From a virus, in IMG/VR virus record IMGVR_UViG_3300033148_002931, positions 1 to 64,000 of that record: 64,000 nucleotides of DNA. One strand, written 5' to 3'. The notes below the pieces were generated by a model. The model made no database searches. It saw only the letters and a list, made by a program, of their open reading frames with translations, and was not told the DNA's origin. The position numbers and the translations under genes are program-made. This document shows, piece after piece, positions 8,947-17,771 of the stretch (position 1 is its first letter; each line of letters starts with the position of its first letter).

Positions 8947-9862
8947 TTTCTATTTCCTCATAAAATGGTTGGAAGAACTCATCATTTCCTAATTGTGCTT
9001 GTTCTGTAATATCTTTCAGATAGCCAAAGCTTTTATCACCTATTCTTATTGTTCTTTTTATATCAACTATACCCAAAATAATACAATCATATAGTGCAGT
9101 AAGTCCTCTATGTATTCCAGAACCACCTAATACAAAGAAGTAGAATTCACCATCTTTATATCCCCAGCGGTTCTTTTTTACTGTTCCTTTAATAACATAA
9201 CTCCCATCAGGATAGGTTTCTTCTTTATTACTTCTGTACAATCTTTTTAGTTGCACTCTAATAGATGATAAATATTTCTTACTCTCCCCACCAGGAGTAT
9301 TCCAGCCTCTTGTTCCAATATTAGGATGCTGATGATTAACCAAGAAGAAACATTTAGATTTATCATTGAGTAATATATGGGATGCTTTTCTGGAGAATTG
9401 ATTAATAAGTAAAGCACGTCTACCCATATTAGCATCTCCTAAATCGCCTTCTGATTCAGCAATAGGAGAAATAGCCCCAATGCTATCAAGTATACCAATC
9501 CGAAAGTCATTATCTTTATCTTTAACTTTATATAGCAAATTACTTAAGACTTCTTCATCTTTAGGGTCTTCAACAGAATATATTTCACCATCAAATTTTT
9601 GTGATGCAAATACACTCTCCAGAAATATAGGATCAAAGCCTTCAAAATCAGCTAATACTATATCACTGTTAGTCTTTGCCCCAATAAGACCAGAAAGAGA
9701 CCACACAACAGTAGATTTCCCAGTATGATTAGCCCCATAGAACTCAGCTATTGTGCCTAATGGATAACCTCGTGCTCCTTGTCTATTTCTAAATGCCTCA
9801 TCAAAAGAATAGAATTGTGTCTCTATTCTAGGTATTTGTGGTGCATTACCAGTAATTTTCAT
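8825..9862 (-). CDS. RecA-like recombinase
   Basis: 345 residues. Walker A GANHTGKST is near residue 43, Walker B IGILDSIG near residue 123, and an L2-like stretch (TPGGESKKYLSSIRVQL) near residue 195. The family forms ATP-dependent filaments on ssDNA for strand exchange. The acidic, Asn/Thr-rich tail (last about 45 residues) overlaps the RuvC frame. It lies in the early replication operon with RuvC and uracil-DNA glycosylase. Confidence 0.88.
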   Translation of the reverse strand: MKITGNAPQIPRIETQFYSFDEAFRNRQGARGYPLGTIAEFYGANHTGKSTVVWSLSGLIGAKTNSDIVLADFEGFDPIFLESVFASQKFDGEIYSVEDPKDEEVLSNLLYKVKDKDNDFRIGILDSIGAISPIAESEGDLGDANMGRRALLINQFSRKASHILLNDKSKCFFLVNHQHPNIGTRGWNTPGGESKKYLSSIRVQLKRLYRSNKEETYPDGSYVIKGTVKKNRWGYKDGEFYFFVLGGSGIHRGLTALYDCIILGIVDIKRTIRIGDKSFGYLKDITEQAQLGNDEFFQPFYEEIENEKARQEESRTKRDKNIEPISTETENSNDTNLQDNSTETD

Positions 9863-10086
9863 TATACTAACTCCGTTTTTTCTTTATTCCATAAGTTTGC
9901 CATACAATTATAGGTAAAGGTTTTTATATGGTTAGATAAATAAGAAGTGCGTATATGTCCTCCCGAATGGCCGCAATTTTTACATTTCAAATATGATACT
10001 TCGTAAAGAATATCTTCTATATATAATATGTTCACACCCCCACATTTGGGGCAAGGATTTATATTTATTACTTCTGACGAGTTCAT
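9862..10086 (-). CDS. Zinc-ribbon protein
   Basis: 74 residues with CPKCGG near residue 12 and CKNCGH near residue 35, a CxxC...CxxC zinc ribbon. The stop and start overlap with neighbouring genes shows tight coupling to recA and to the upstream HTH gene. Similar small ribbons include restriction-alleviation (Lar-like) proteins, but function is not assigned. Confidence 0.7.
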   Translation of the reverse strand: MNSSEVININPCPKCGGVNILYIEDILYEVSYLKCKNCGHSGGHIRTSYLSNHIKTFTYNCMANLWNKEKTELV

Positions 10087-10757
10087 TTTGCTAATACTCC
10101 TGTGTGTTTCCTAATTCTCTCAATAGCCTGTTGTACTATTTCATTCTTCTCATCAATATCCAACCAACCTAAATAATATATACCCCCTCCTTTAGAACAC
10201 TTTAATGTGCCGTCTCTTTCCATCCAGATACTAAGAGCTTGGGGTCTAGGTTCTTTACCTTTTAACTCCCTCAGCTTGGCGGAAACAGAATGAAAATCTG
10301 GTTCTCCAATTAACTCTTTCCAATCATCATCTTCTATTTCATATCCCGCATCCAGGTGATTGGCAATAGGAATTTGAGACTGTATTCCTATTTGTTTGAC
10401 ATCTTCTTTATATTTGTCAGGAACATTTGACCCTTCTAGCATACGCCATATTTTCTCGTATCTGGAAATGGTGGACTTGTGTTTACCGAAATAAGCAAAG
10501 GCAACATCTTCAAATGGTTCATCCATCTCAAACACATCCCAGCTTTGTTTTATCATGTAGATAGCCTTCGCTAATGCCAATCCACTAATCTTTTGTACCA
10601 AGATGATTTGTCTTGGTATGTTTAGGGCAGCCTCTACATCTTTATCTTTAATTGCTTGTTGCACTAATTGTTCTACTCGTTGCAGTATCTCATCTTCAGA
10701 CCCATTTGTTTCTATGGATTGGTCTAGCGATGTGATTATTTCTAATTCATTTACCAT
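10083..10757 (-). CDS. Putative helix-turn-helix DNA-binding protein
   Basis: 224 residues. An acidic N-terminal segment is followed by a helical region with an HTH-like stretch FGKHKSTISRYEKIWRML near residue 103, and a C-terminal beta/alpha part. It is the gene between uracil-DNA glycosylase and the zinc ribbon, in a tightly spaced operon. It may be a replication or recombination accessory factor or a regulator; no catalytic motif was seen. Confidence 0.6.
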   Translation of the reverse strand: MVNELEIITSLDQSIETNGSEDEILQRVEQLVQQAIKDKDVEAALNIPRQIILVQKISGLALAKAIYMIKQSWDVFEMDEPFEDVAFAYFGKHKSTISRYEKIWRMLEGSNVPDKYKEDVKQIGIQSQIPIANHLDAGYEIEDDDWKELIGEPDFHSVSAKLRELKGKEPRPQALSIWMERDGTLKCSKGGGIYYLGWLDIDEKNEIVQQAIERIRKHTGVLAK

Positions 10758-10766
10758 TATTTTCTC

Positions 10767-11300
10767 CTATAATAAATTCCTCACATTTACATATCTAGCA
10801 AACTTCTGTAATGCTAATCTCAATTCCCCTAATCCCTGATGGAATACTTGTGCAGGATTAACACTAGCAAATACTATTCCACTAAAATAATCTGATGGAA
10901 CAACAAGACTGCTTACATTGCTCACTTTCTTTCCAGTAAAATATGTTACTGTATCACTTCCCAATAGAAGTATAACCTCTTTTCCTATACAGTTAGTAAC
11001 AACTTGTTGTGCTCCATATTGTAAACATTCTTCATTTCCGTTCTTAGCATGATGCCAGAGATTACCTATTCTACATCGTTGTAAGTCTATTCCTAGTTTT
11101 CCCAATTCTTTAGATAATACTTCTCCCATTCTGCCTACCATTGGTCTACCTTTGATTATTTCTTCTTTTCCAGGGAACTCTCCAATGATAGCGATAGGCG
11201 AATCAGGATTGTTAGCCATAGGAACACAACCTTTACTCTTGCATATTGGGCACTTAAATGGATTGCCAAGAACAATTTCTAATGCCTCTTTTTCATTCAT
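10767..11300 (-). CDS. Uracil-DNA glycosylase, family 4-like
   Basis: 177 residues. IIGEFPGKEEIIKGRPMVGR near residue 38 matches the GE-x-PG...GRPFVGR signature of family 4 UDGs, and VNPAQVFHQ near residue 148 occupies the place of the HPS loop. Cysteines in CPICKSKGC and later positions could bind a cluster, but the usual four-Cys set is not evident. It would remove uracil from DNA; phage versions protect genomes or degrade uracil DNA. Confidence 0.75.
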   Translation of the reverse strand: MNEKEALEIVLGNPFKCPICKSKGCVPMANNPDSPIAIIGEFPGKEEIIKGRPMVGRMGEVLSKELGKLGIDLQRCRIGNLWHHAKNGNEECLQYGAQQVVTNCIGKEVILLLGSDTVTYFTGKKVSNVSSLVVPSDYFSGIVFASVNPAQVFHQGLGELRLALQKFARYVNVRNLL

Positions 11301-11493
11301 TTTGCTTCTCTTGTAGTTTTTGTAGACGATCTACATAGCTTGCTATACACGCAGACGAGCAAAAGTCATAAGTGGGATATGTTAGAAAATCACCAGTTCG
11401 ATTTCCATCAATATATATCTGGCAAAAACATAATTGTATCTTATTGGTTTTTACTCCACAATAATCACATAATCTTGTTATTTTCTCACTCAT
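11293..11493 (-). CDS. Small zinc-finger protein
   Basis: 66 residues with CDYCG near the N-terminus and CSSAC near residue 48, consistent with a treble-clef or MYM-type finger. It overlaps the UDG start. The next-but-one upstream gene (11690-11863) is similar in layout (CEICG...CSDEC), suggesting paralogues. Confidence 0.6.
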   Translation of the reverse strand: MSEKITRLCDYCGVKTNKIQLCFCQIYIDGNRTGDFLTYPTYDFCSSACIASYVDRLQKLQEKQNE

Positions 11494-11510
11494 ATTATTC
11501 TCCTTTATAA

Positions 11511-11690
11511 TTATTCATAATATACATCTGTAACCCAATGACCATAAACATCTCTAATGTGAATCTTATCTTTGTAAATTTCATATACTAAATTACCATA
11601 ACCATCTTTAGTTTCATAAATAGCATCAATATCATCATTTTCAATTGTTATTGCTATTAGTGGTGGATATCTTTCTAATTTTATTATCAT
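11511..11690 (-). CDS. 59-residue protein, function unknown
   Basis: Short frame with AAGGA before the ATG and a TAATG overlap with the upstream gene's stop. The product is Tyr/Asp-rich with alternating hydrophobics (beta-like). No family recognised. Confidence 0.6.
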   Translation of the reverse strand: MIIKLERYPPLIAITIENDDIDAIYETKDGYGNLVYEIYKDKIHIRDVYGHWVTDVYYE

Positions 11691-11863
11691 TATTTATTTC
11701 CTTGTTCCTCATCAGAAAATTTTCGGAGTGCAGCATAAATTGCTAAACACTCATCAGAGCAAAACCCACAGATAGGGAGGAACGATCCCGATAAACACAA
11801 CCAAAGAGCTTTGTTGTCAAGCTCTTTTCCACAAATTTCACACTTATCTATTTTGTTCGTCAT
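11690..11863 (-). CDS. 57-residue zinc-finger protein
   Basis: Contains CEICGKEL, then CGFCSDECLAIY: two paired-Cys knuckles like the 11293-11493 gene. AAGGAG is 8 bp upstream of the ATG. The stop overlaps the next start. Likely an early accessory protein; a partner is not evident. Confidence 0.65.
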   Translation of the reverse strand: MTNKIDKCEICGKELDNKALWLCLSGSFLPICGFCSDECLAIYAALRKFSDEEQGNK

Positions 11864-11879
11864 ATTGTTCTCCTTTTCA

Positions 11880-13568
11880 TTATTTTATCGACCAATTGCT
11901 TCCTATTTTTGCCTCGGCAATGAATGGTACACCAGGGCATTGTTCTTCAGCCGCTTGTATCATTTCTTTTACTACAAAATCCTTTACTTTTTCTACTTTA
12001 TCTTCAGGAACACTGAATACTAACTCATCATGCACAAACATAATTAAACTAAACGGAAAATCAAATTGCTCATTCCATTTCTTATATATTCTACCAATGG
12101 CTACTTTTTGTTGATCTGCTGCTGTTCCTTGAATAGGACTATTCTTAGCATTACGCTCTACTTGGTTAGAGTATTCATTCAAATACATTTTCCTACCCAT
12201 TATAGTAGAAACAGACTGTTTCTTCAAGGATTGAATATGTAAAAATGATGCTAAAGTAGGAAATACATTAAAGAAATCATTAAATGCTTTCTCTGCATCA
12301 GTAATAGTTCCACCATATCTATCAGTGAACCCTTCAGGAGACATTCCATAAGTTAATCCATACACAATATTCTTTATTTGCTTTCTCAATGGGTTACTTT
12401 TTGTTATTTTCACATTATATATTAATTTAGCCATTTCTATAAATATATCTTTATCTGTTTGAGTAAACAAATGTATTAGCTTTTTATCCTGTGAGAGATA
12501 AGCAGCTATTCTAGCTTCCTGTTGTCCCATATCTACTATTAGCATCTTATGTCCAGGATGAGGAATAAAACATTCTCTATAAACAGGAGTAGCTCTACCA
12601 GGGATGTTCTGCATATTTGGTCTGGATGAGCTTGTCCTGCCAGTTTCTGCTCCAATTACTTTATAATCAGAATATATTTTGTCATCTTCTTCTACATAAT
12701 TTTTTATCCAATTCTTTCCATAGGTACTAGATCGCTTTTGTATCTTGCGATATTGCAAGAGTTGTTTAGTTATCTTGCCTGCTTTGGTAGTAGCTTGTTT
12801 AGGATTAGTCAATCTAGCTAACAAGGTTTTTTCTTGTGTATTCCGCAATCTAGGAAATCCATTCTTAGAAAGATACTTTTTTGTTTGTATAGATGAACGA
12901 GGATTAAATTCAAATTGCTCTGCTAGTTCTTTTGTTGTCTTTTCATTTTTATTTGCTATACCAGTCCATTTATCTATATCAATCCTTACAGGCATCATAT
13001 CAATAAATGCCCACATTGCATCTCTATCTACTTCCTTCCAAATTTTTATTGCATTACTCTTGGCTAATTTGTATTGTTTTTTGCATATCTTTCTAGTAAT
13101 AAAAGGATCAATAGCCGAGTATTTGATTAGTTCTTTATCTAATGTTGTTGCATTTTCAAATCGGCTTTTAATATCTTTATCTATTTCCATATCCAGATAA
13201 CGTCTAGCAAGATCATTCAAGGCAAATAAATTATAATATCCGCCCCATAGAATACGATCTATCAATAAGGTATCCCATATTCTAGCTCTATAAGGAACAT
13301 CAGCCCAACGTCTAAGATGAGTAATATCAAACTTAGCATTATGAAATATCCAAACAGCCTGGTCTACTCTATCTAATGCTTCTTGAACTTGTGTCTTGTC
13401 TGTAATTATATAAACATCTTCTTCATTATAGCAGAAAGTTAGACAAGCAAATTTACCAGTAGTAGGTCTATGTAACTTGGATTTCTTTGCTTCAAATAAT
13501 TCGAGATCAATAGCACACCAATCTTTCTTAGAAAGAATAGGTGGAAGATCACGTATTATATTCATCAT
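11880..13568 (-). CDS. Family A DNA polymerase with 3'-5' exonuclease domain
   Basis: 562 residues, lacking the 5' nuclease domain as in many phage PolA proteins. Exonuclease motifs: AIDLELF near residue 19 (DxE), HNAKFDITHL near 76, YSAID near 149. Polymerase motifs: A, DMGQQEARIA near 347; B, RKQIKNIVYGLTYG near 399; C, FVHDELVF near 512. This is the replicative polymerase of the phage. It lies in the minus-strand replication operon with helicase and primase and overlaps the upstream small gene by 20 bp. Confidence 0.93.
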   Translation of the reverse strand: MMNIIRDLPPILSKKDWCAIDLELFEAKKSKLHRPTTGKFACLTFCYNEEDVYIITDKTQVQEALDRVDQAVWIFHNAKFDITHLRRWADVPYRARIWDTLLIDRILWGGYYNLFALNDLARRYLDMEIDKDIKSRFENATTLDKELIKYSAIDPFITRKICKKQYKLAKSNAIKIWKEVDRDAMWAFIDMMPVRIDIDKWTGIANKNEKTTKELAEQFEFNPRSSIQTKKYLSKNGFPRLRNTQEKTLLARLTNPKQATTKAGKITKQLLQYRKIQKRSSTYGKNWIKNYVEEDDKIYSDYKVIGAETGRTSSSRPNMQNIPGRATPVYRECFIPHPGHKMLIVDMGQQEARIAAYLSQDKKLIHLFTQTDKDIFIEMAKLIYNVKITKSNPLRKQIKNIVYGLTYGMSPEGFTDRYGGTITDAEKAFNDFFNVFPTLASFLHIQSLKKQSVSTIMGRKMYLNEYSNQVERNAKNSPIQGTAADQQKVAIGRIYKKWNEQFDFPFSLIMFVHDELVFSVPEDKVEKVKDFVVKEMIQAAEEQCPGVPFIAEAKIGSNWSIK

Positions 13569-13734
13569 CCTCTCCTACCAGATCATCTAAATTAATCTTC
13601 TTTATATCACCAGTAAGAGAGCCACCAATAGACTGAACAGAATTGACAAACTTATCCCATATCTCAGTGGATTGTTTTGCAGTTATATCGTAAATAATAA
13701 ATTCCGCTTTGTAATAAATCTTTTTATCGTTCAT
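13549..13734 (-). CDS. 61-residue protein, function unknown
   Basis: Overlaps the polymerase start by 20 bp; AAAAGGAGAA precedes the ATG. The C-terminus is acidic (NLDDLVGEDDEYNT). Overlap suggests coupled translation with polymerase. No family recognised. Confidence 0.6.
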   Translation of the reverse strand: MNDKKIYYKAEFIIYDITAKQSTEIWDKFVNSVQSIGGSLTGDIKKINLDDLVGEDDEYNT

Positions 13735-13748
13735 TCTTTATTCTCCTT

Positions 13749-13934
13749 TTATTTATTCATTATCATTAGTATTTGTGATTTTATATGTTTTAGTCTCCAA
13801 ACATTAAATTTGGAAACAGGATTACGGGAATATGATTTAGCTATTATACATTCAACATATTCATTTAATAAGTTTTCCGAGTTAAGATCTTTTATGTATT
13901 CAGAATATCTTTTTTGTTTTTCTTTTAATTCCAT
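13749..13934 (-). CDS. Small charged helical protein
   Basis: 61 residues from the ATG at 13934, chosen because AAGGAG lies 7 bp upstream; an earlier ATG at 13958 overlaps that site. Mostly charged, probably helical. Function unknown. Confidence 0.55.
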   Translation of the reverse strand: MELKEKQKRYSEYIKDLNSENLLNEYVECIIAKSYSRNPVSKFNVWRLKHIKSQILMIMNK

Positions 13935-13944
13935 TCCATTCTCC

Positions 13945-14133
13945 TTAATATGTTCCATAAATAACTAAAAACATTGCAATAAATATAAAGAAAGCTAAAA
14001 ATACTAAGTAACCCCATTCAATTCCAAATCGTTCTGTTATAAATCCTGCTAATTTCCCCACAAAAATCAAAACAGTTAAAATACCTAAGACTGCTATTAT
14101 TGCCCAAAATGTTGTATATATTATTGCTGCCAT
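13945..14133 (-). CDS. Two-pass membrane protein
   Basis: Start at 14133 (AAGGAG 6 bp upstream). 62 residues with hydrophobic stretches at about 2-25 and 39-60, separated by a short charged loop. Several such small membrane genes are scattered through this early module. Function unknown. Confidence 0.6.
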   Translation of the reverse strand: MAAIIYTTFWAIIAVLGILTVLIFVGKLAGFITERFGIEWGYLVFLAFFIFIAMFLVIYGTY

Positions 14134-14144
14134 TTCATTCTCCT

Positions 14145-14342
14145 TTATATATGTTTTGAGTAACAATGTAATGTTACATCATCAGCCTCAAATGTAATCT
14201 TAATCTGTCTATTAGATTTTCTTTCCACGGCTATTGACATGCCCGATTTGCTATCTGGAACTAGAAAAATATCTTTGGCGTCATCAATATTAAATTCATG
14301 TATTTTTGTAATAGTAAGCTCATAATATTTCTTTGTTTTCAT
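14145..14342 (-). CDS. 65-residue protein, function unknown
   Basis: AAGGAG precedes the ATG. Lys-rich with alternating hydrophobics; no motif. It sits between the helicase gene and a small membrane gene in the replication operon. Confidence 0.6.
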   Translation of the reverse strand: MKTKKYYELTITKIHEFNIDDAKDIFLVPDSKSGMSIAVERKSNRQIKITFEADDVTLHCYSKHI

Positions 14343-14353
14343 TTTATTCTCCT

Positions 14354-15535
14354 TTATATATTCTTTAGACTAAACCATTTGCCATTAACGTAATGATCTT
14401 GCCACCAGCCCCAACCCTTTGTGCCATCAAACGGCATTTGTATAGCGCCAGGACTTTCATCTCTGTGTTTCCTAAACCCTCCTCTCACTTTCCAAATTAC
14501 CATATAACCAATACCATCCATTGTAGGTAATTTGTCTTGTTGTGAGTAATAATCCTTACTGGGCGAATATAACATAATTTGCATCCAGGCTAATATCTCA
14601 GCACTTTTAGACCACCTTATATCAGTAGGTTTGGGTATCCCACCATGATATTTGTAACTAAATTGTGCAAGAGCAATAAGCGGTGCGCTTAGTTGTTTCG
14701 ACCCAATAGCAAGAGTAAGATATGCAGTAGACATAGACGACTCGCTTAGTTCTCCTCTCACTACAAAATCCATAAAATCTACTACTATAAGACCGAGATT
14801 AGTAATTGCAGAAGCATCAGCAATTATTTCGCTTGCAGATAATGGGTCACAATTAATTAATATTCTACCTTTTTCTTCTTTTGCTAGGTTAGTTATTTCA
14901 TTGAACCTTAAAGCTATTTCTGGTAACATCATTTCAAGAGAATAAAATGCTACCTTTTTATCGGGATGTTTTTTGACAAACTCAGCAGTTACATTAATAG
15001 CCCAAGTAGTCTTACCAATACCAGGATTGCCCCCAACTACTATCATCCCAACTGTAGGAATGCCGCCAAGATGACAATCTAATGGTTTATAGCCTGTCAA
15101 TATAAAAGGTACTTCACTGGCATCTATTTGGTCTAAACTAACCCTACCAGTTTTGCCTTGACCAAATTGATTGGCAACATGACGTATTTCTGCACCATCT
15201 ATATATTCTCCTCGTTTTAGTTTTTTACTTATTCGTTCTAATCTATTTCCCATTTGGTATCTTTGTCTAGTTTCTTCTAAGATAGCCAACCAGTCTAATG
15301 TACCAGTACCATCGAGGTTTTGAATTGAGTTGACGCTAGATTGAAATATACCTATCCCTGCCTTCTGTATTAGCGTTTCTGGTTCAGTGTTTCCTTCTTG
15401 ATAGAACCTAACTAATTCATTATATGGAGGGAACAATGACTCAGAACTTGCAGAACTACTAGCAATCTTATTAGTAATGATTAATCCAGAAACTATCTCG
15501 CTTGCATCTTCCCATGTTGTACCAATTTGTGCCAT
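14354..15535 (-). CDS. DnaB-like replicative helicase
   Basis: 393 residues. Walker A GGNPGIGKTT is near residue 165, Walker B LIVVDFMDF near residue 253, with downstream SxQ-like and Arg-rich segments (LIALAQFSYKYHGG, KVRGGFRKHR). RecA-fold hexameric helicases of this family unwind the fork 5'-3'. The N-terminal primase-interaction domain is shorter than in bacterial DnaB. A DnaG-like primase gene is two genes upstream, so the two probably work together. Confidence 0.85.
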   Translation of the reverse strand: MAQIGTTWEDASEIVSGLIITNKIASSSASSESLFPPYNELVRFYQEGNTEPETLIQKAGIGIFQSSVNSIQNLDGTGTLDWLAILEETRQRYQMGNRLERISKKLKRGEYIDGAEIRHVANQFGQGKTGRVSLDQIDASEVPFILTGYKPLDCHLGGIPTVGMIVVGGNPGIGKTTWAINVTAEFVKKHPDKKVAFYSLEMMLPEIALRFNEITNLAKEEKGRILINCDPLSASEIIADASAITNLGLIVVDFMDFVVRGELSESSMSTAYLTLAIGSKQLSAPLIALAQFSYKYHGGIPKPTDIRWSKSAEILAWMQIMLYSPSKDYYSQQDKLPTMDGIGYMVIWKVRGGFRKHRDESPGAIQMPFDGTKGWGWWQDHYVNGKWFSLKNI

Positions 15536-15538
15536 TTA

Positions 15539-15748
15539 TTACTGTCCTTTTAGTGTTCCATAAGCGGATATAAAAAGCAGGATACATAAGCAAGATATTA
15601 AGAATGTAAAAATCCATACTTTACAATCAAATCGCTTTATTAAGAATACACAAATACAACAACCAACAATTATACAAGCTAAAAGAGCGAAGCCATTTAC
15701 TGTTGCTAAAAATATAGCATGTAGTATTACTGCAATTTCAGTTTCCAT
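15539..15748 (-). CDS. Two-pass membrane protein
   Basis: Start at 15748, 7 bp after GGAG; an ATG two codons earlier is less well placed. Hydrophobic stretches at about 6-33 and 39-60 with Cys residues. It lies between helicase and primase genes, an odd place for a membrane protein. Function unknown. Confidence 0.55.
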   Translation of the reverse strand: METEIAVILHAIFLATVNGFALLACIIVGCCICVFLIKRFDCKVWIFTFLISCLCILLFISAYGTLKGQ

Positions 15749-15983
15749 TTTCATTCTCCATTATTTGATATGCTAATAAGTGTAACTTTCCTTCTGTTTC
15801 TTCCGTACCATCATACATTACCATAATTGGGTTAATTAATTGTTGGATAGATACTTCTAGAAATTGTTCCCTGAGAACTTTCCAGAACGTTTTTGCTTTT
15901 TTGTCATCTGTAAAACAAAATATTATAGTAGGTAATTCGTTTCCACATTCATCAATTGAAACTAAACGACTTTTATATTTCAT
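15738..15983 (-). CDS. 81-residue protein, function unknown
   Basis: Starts inside the primase stop (overlap of one base) and overlaps the next membrane gene. Mixed alpha/beta composition, no motif recognised. Confidence 0.6.
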   Translation of the reverse strand: MKYKSRLVSIDECGNELPTIIFCFTDDKKAKTFWKVLREQFLEVSIQQLINPIMVMYDGTEETEGKLHLLAYQIMENENGN

Positions 15984-16831
15984 TAATTAACTCCTAATTC
16001 CATCTGTAATAATTCTTCTAAGTGAGGTCTATACCTTATAAACAAATCGTTCACATCTTTCATACCATCAGCCCATTCTATCTTCATTACTTTACCCCTC
16101 CAGCCTAAGTTGGCAGACAACCAAACAGCTTCTACCACCTCACCATCATCAGGAATAATAACTATTTTTTTTCTTATTCCAGAGAGAGCATCAGGGTTCA
16201 ATCTCTTCCCAGTAGTAGTAGACATTGAAGCATACCCTAGTTGGTAAATTGATATAGCATCTATTATTCCGAAAGTAAGAAAAACAGTCTGTTTGTCTAT
16301 TACTCTTTGCCATGATGGCACAAATAACATATCAGGGTCTTGCCCTTTGGGATTAATATACTTACTTTCAGTTACCTTATCTTTTCCTGCTCTTGCTGTA
16401 CCACCAATGACATGATTATGCTGATCGAATATAGGAAACACTATCCAATTATCTCTATAACCTAATCGCAAATCTTTTATTGTTTGTAAGTTTATACCTC
16501 TCTCTTTCATATAGATTGTCTTATTATTCTCTATACATTGAAGATGAGCTTGTTCAGTAATACGAATTAGGCTATGACTTCTCATCCAAATAGTCCAGGG
16601 ATTAGTAAAATAATATTTCTTGGTAGGAACTACATTGCCTGATATTAAACTTAATTTATCTAATAAATCAGAAGTTTTGCCTTTTGCGTCACAAGAAAAA
16701 CATTTGTAGCTATCCTCATAAACAAAGAAGCTAGGTCTAGTATCATCATGGAAAGGACAGAGAGCACAAATATAGTGATCGTAGCGTGTTGCCTTCTCTA
16801 AATACTGAAAAATCTCATCTAAATTATTCAT
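15983..16831 (-). CDS. Compact DnaG-like primase with diverged Toprim motif
   Basis: 282 residues, about half a bacterial DnaG. The N-terminal zinc finger is C-x2-C...H...C-x2-C (CALCPFHDDTRPSF and CFSCDAKG, residues 21-48). The RNA-polymerase core includes WIVFPIFDQHNHVIGG near residue 128. The Toprim region reads TFGIIDAIS near residue 185 and VIIPDDGE near 222. The Glu normally preceding Gly in the first Toprim motif (EGxxD) is Phe here. The helicase-binding C-terminal domain is absent. It would make primers for the family A polymerase. Confidence 0.8.
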   Translation of the reverse strand: MNNLDEIFQYLEKATRYDHYICALCPFHDDTRPSFFVYEDSYKCFSCDAKGKTSDLLDKLSLISGNVVPTKKYYFTNPWTIWMRSHSLIRITEQAHLQCIENNKTIYMKERGINLQTIKDLRLGYRDNWIVFPIFDQHNHVIGGTARAGKDKVTESKYINPKGQDPDMLFVPSWQRVIDKQTVFLTFGIIDAISIYQLGYASMSTTTGKRLNPDALSGIRKKIVIIPDDGEVVEAVWLSANLGWRGKVMKIEWADGMKDVNDLFIRYRPHLEELLQMELGVN

Positions 16832-16853
16832 TATCTAAATCGCTCATTATTTA

Positions 16854-17183
16854 CTAGCCACCAGGGTAAGGGGTTGGAATATTAATATATTCGTTTTTAA
16901 TGTCGATGGCTATTTTTTCAATCCATGTACTACCATCATATTGAGCAGGGAAATAAATATATTTATTATCCTTAGCAATAAATCGCGGCATTTGTGGGCC
17001 GCCATAACCTGTCTGAAAGTTTTTGGTCAATATTGGGTGAGTATGCTTAATTTCAATTCCAGGAATTATCATACTATTCGGAGTCCATCCTGGCGAATAA
17101 TCATCGGGAGTTTCCTGATAGATAATAATCCCGCTTTCCCAATCAAAATCTGATATAGTTAATTCTTCTTTTATTGTTGTCAT
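16854..17183 (-). CDS. Conserved-in-window protein, paralogue of 46253-46594
   Basis: 109 residues. It shares EEL...FDW...GIIIYQ at the N-terminus and IAKD-x-YIYF...YDG-[AS]-TW-[FI]-EKIAI in the C-terminal half with the plus-strand gene at 46253-46594. The two therefore form an intragenomic paralogue pair in opposite modules. The fold looks beta-rich; function unknown. Confidence 0.65.
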   Translation of the reverse strand: MTTIKEELTISDFDWESGIIIYQETPDDYSPGWTPNSMIIPGIEIKHTHPILTKNFQTGYGGPQMPRFIAKDNKYIYFPAQYDGSTWIEKIAIDIKNEYINIPTPYPGG

Positions 17184-17216
17184 ATTATATTCCTTTTATT
17201 CGCTATTTATTTTTTG

Positions 17217-17672
17217 TTAGTTTGCTGCCAATAACTCTGGTATTTGTTCCTGTTCCTGTCGTGCTGTGTTCCATGCTAAGCTAACATCTTTATTATCTAT
17301 ATCGGATTTATCATTTAGTATCTCTATCATTCTATCAAGGATCAAACCACCTTCTACTGCATATCTACACCACTTAATAATATTTGCTTTGGGATAATCT
17401 TCCCAAATTACAAGATAATCTTTATAAACTGTATATATCCACTCAGCAAATTGTATTGCTTCATATATTTCCAGAAATCTGCTTTGAACAATAGGCTTAC
17501 CAGATTTGGAATTATATATTCTATATCCTTTACCAACCGCTATATAACCTTCAGTTCCTATCATTAGCCCTGTTAGTGTCATGGATTTATTTGTGAGCTT
17601 AGAATTGAATTTTACAATTTCATAAGCTTTTCCATTTATGAATACAATATTATCTTCATTTATATTTTTCAT
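17217..17672 (-). CDS. 151-residue protein, function unknown
   Basis: N-terminal half beta-rich (NGKAYEIVKF..., GTEGYIAVGKGYRIY), C-terminal half helical (WIYTVYKDYL..., GGLILDRMIEIL). Preceded by a 12-bp stem-loop. No family recognised. Confidence 0.6.
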   Translation of the reverse strand: MKNINEDNIVFINGKAYEIVKFNSKLTNKSMTLTGLMIGTEGYIAVGKGYRIYNSKSGKPIVQSRFLEIYEAIQFAEWIYTVYKDYLVIWEDYPKANIIKWCRYAVEGGLILDRMIEILNDKSDIDNKDVSLAWNTARQEQEQIPELLAAN

Positions 17673-17696
17673 AACTAATTACTTTTATCCCCTTCG

Positions 17697-17734
17697 GTGG
17701 GGCATACGCTGTATAATAAATTCGTATGCCCCAC
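17697..17734 (-). terminator. 12-bp stem-loop between genes
   Basis: GTGGGGCATACG (17697-17708) pairs with CGTATGCCCCAC (17723-17734) across a 14-nt loop. It lies after the SSB-like gene and before the next start in the minus direction. No clear U-tract follows, so it may be an RNA processing or stability element rather than a terminator. Confidence 0.6.
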
Positions 17735-17771
17735 ATCAAAGAAAGGAAGGAATAAGTAATTCAATTATACC

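Noticed and set aside
12207-12222. AAACAGACTGTTT as an E. coli-type LexA box
   Set aside because: The E. coli box is CTGT-N8-ACAG; here the arms are oriented ACAG...CTGT, so it is a different operator.
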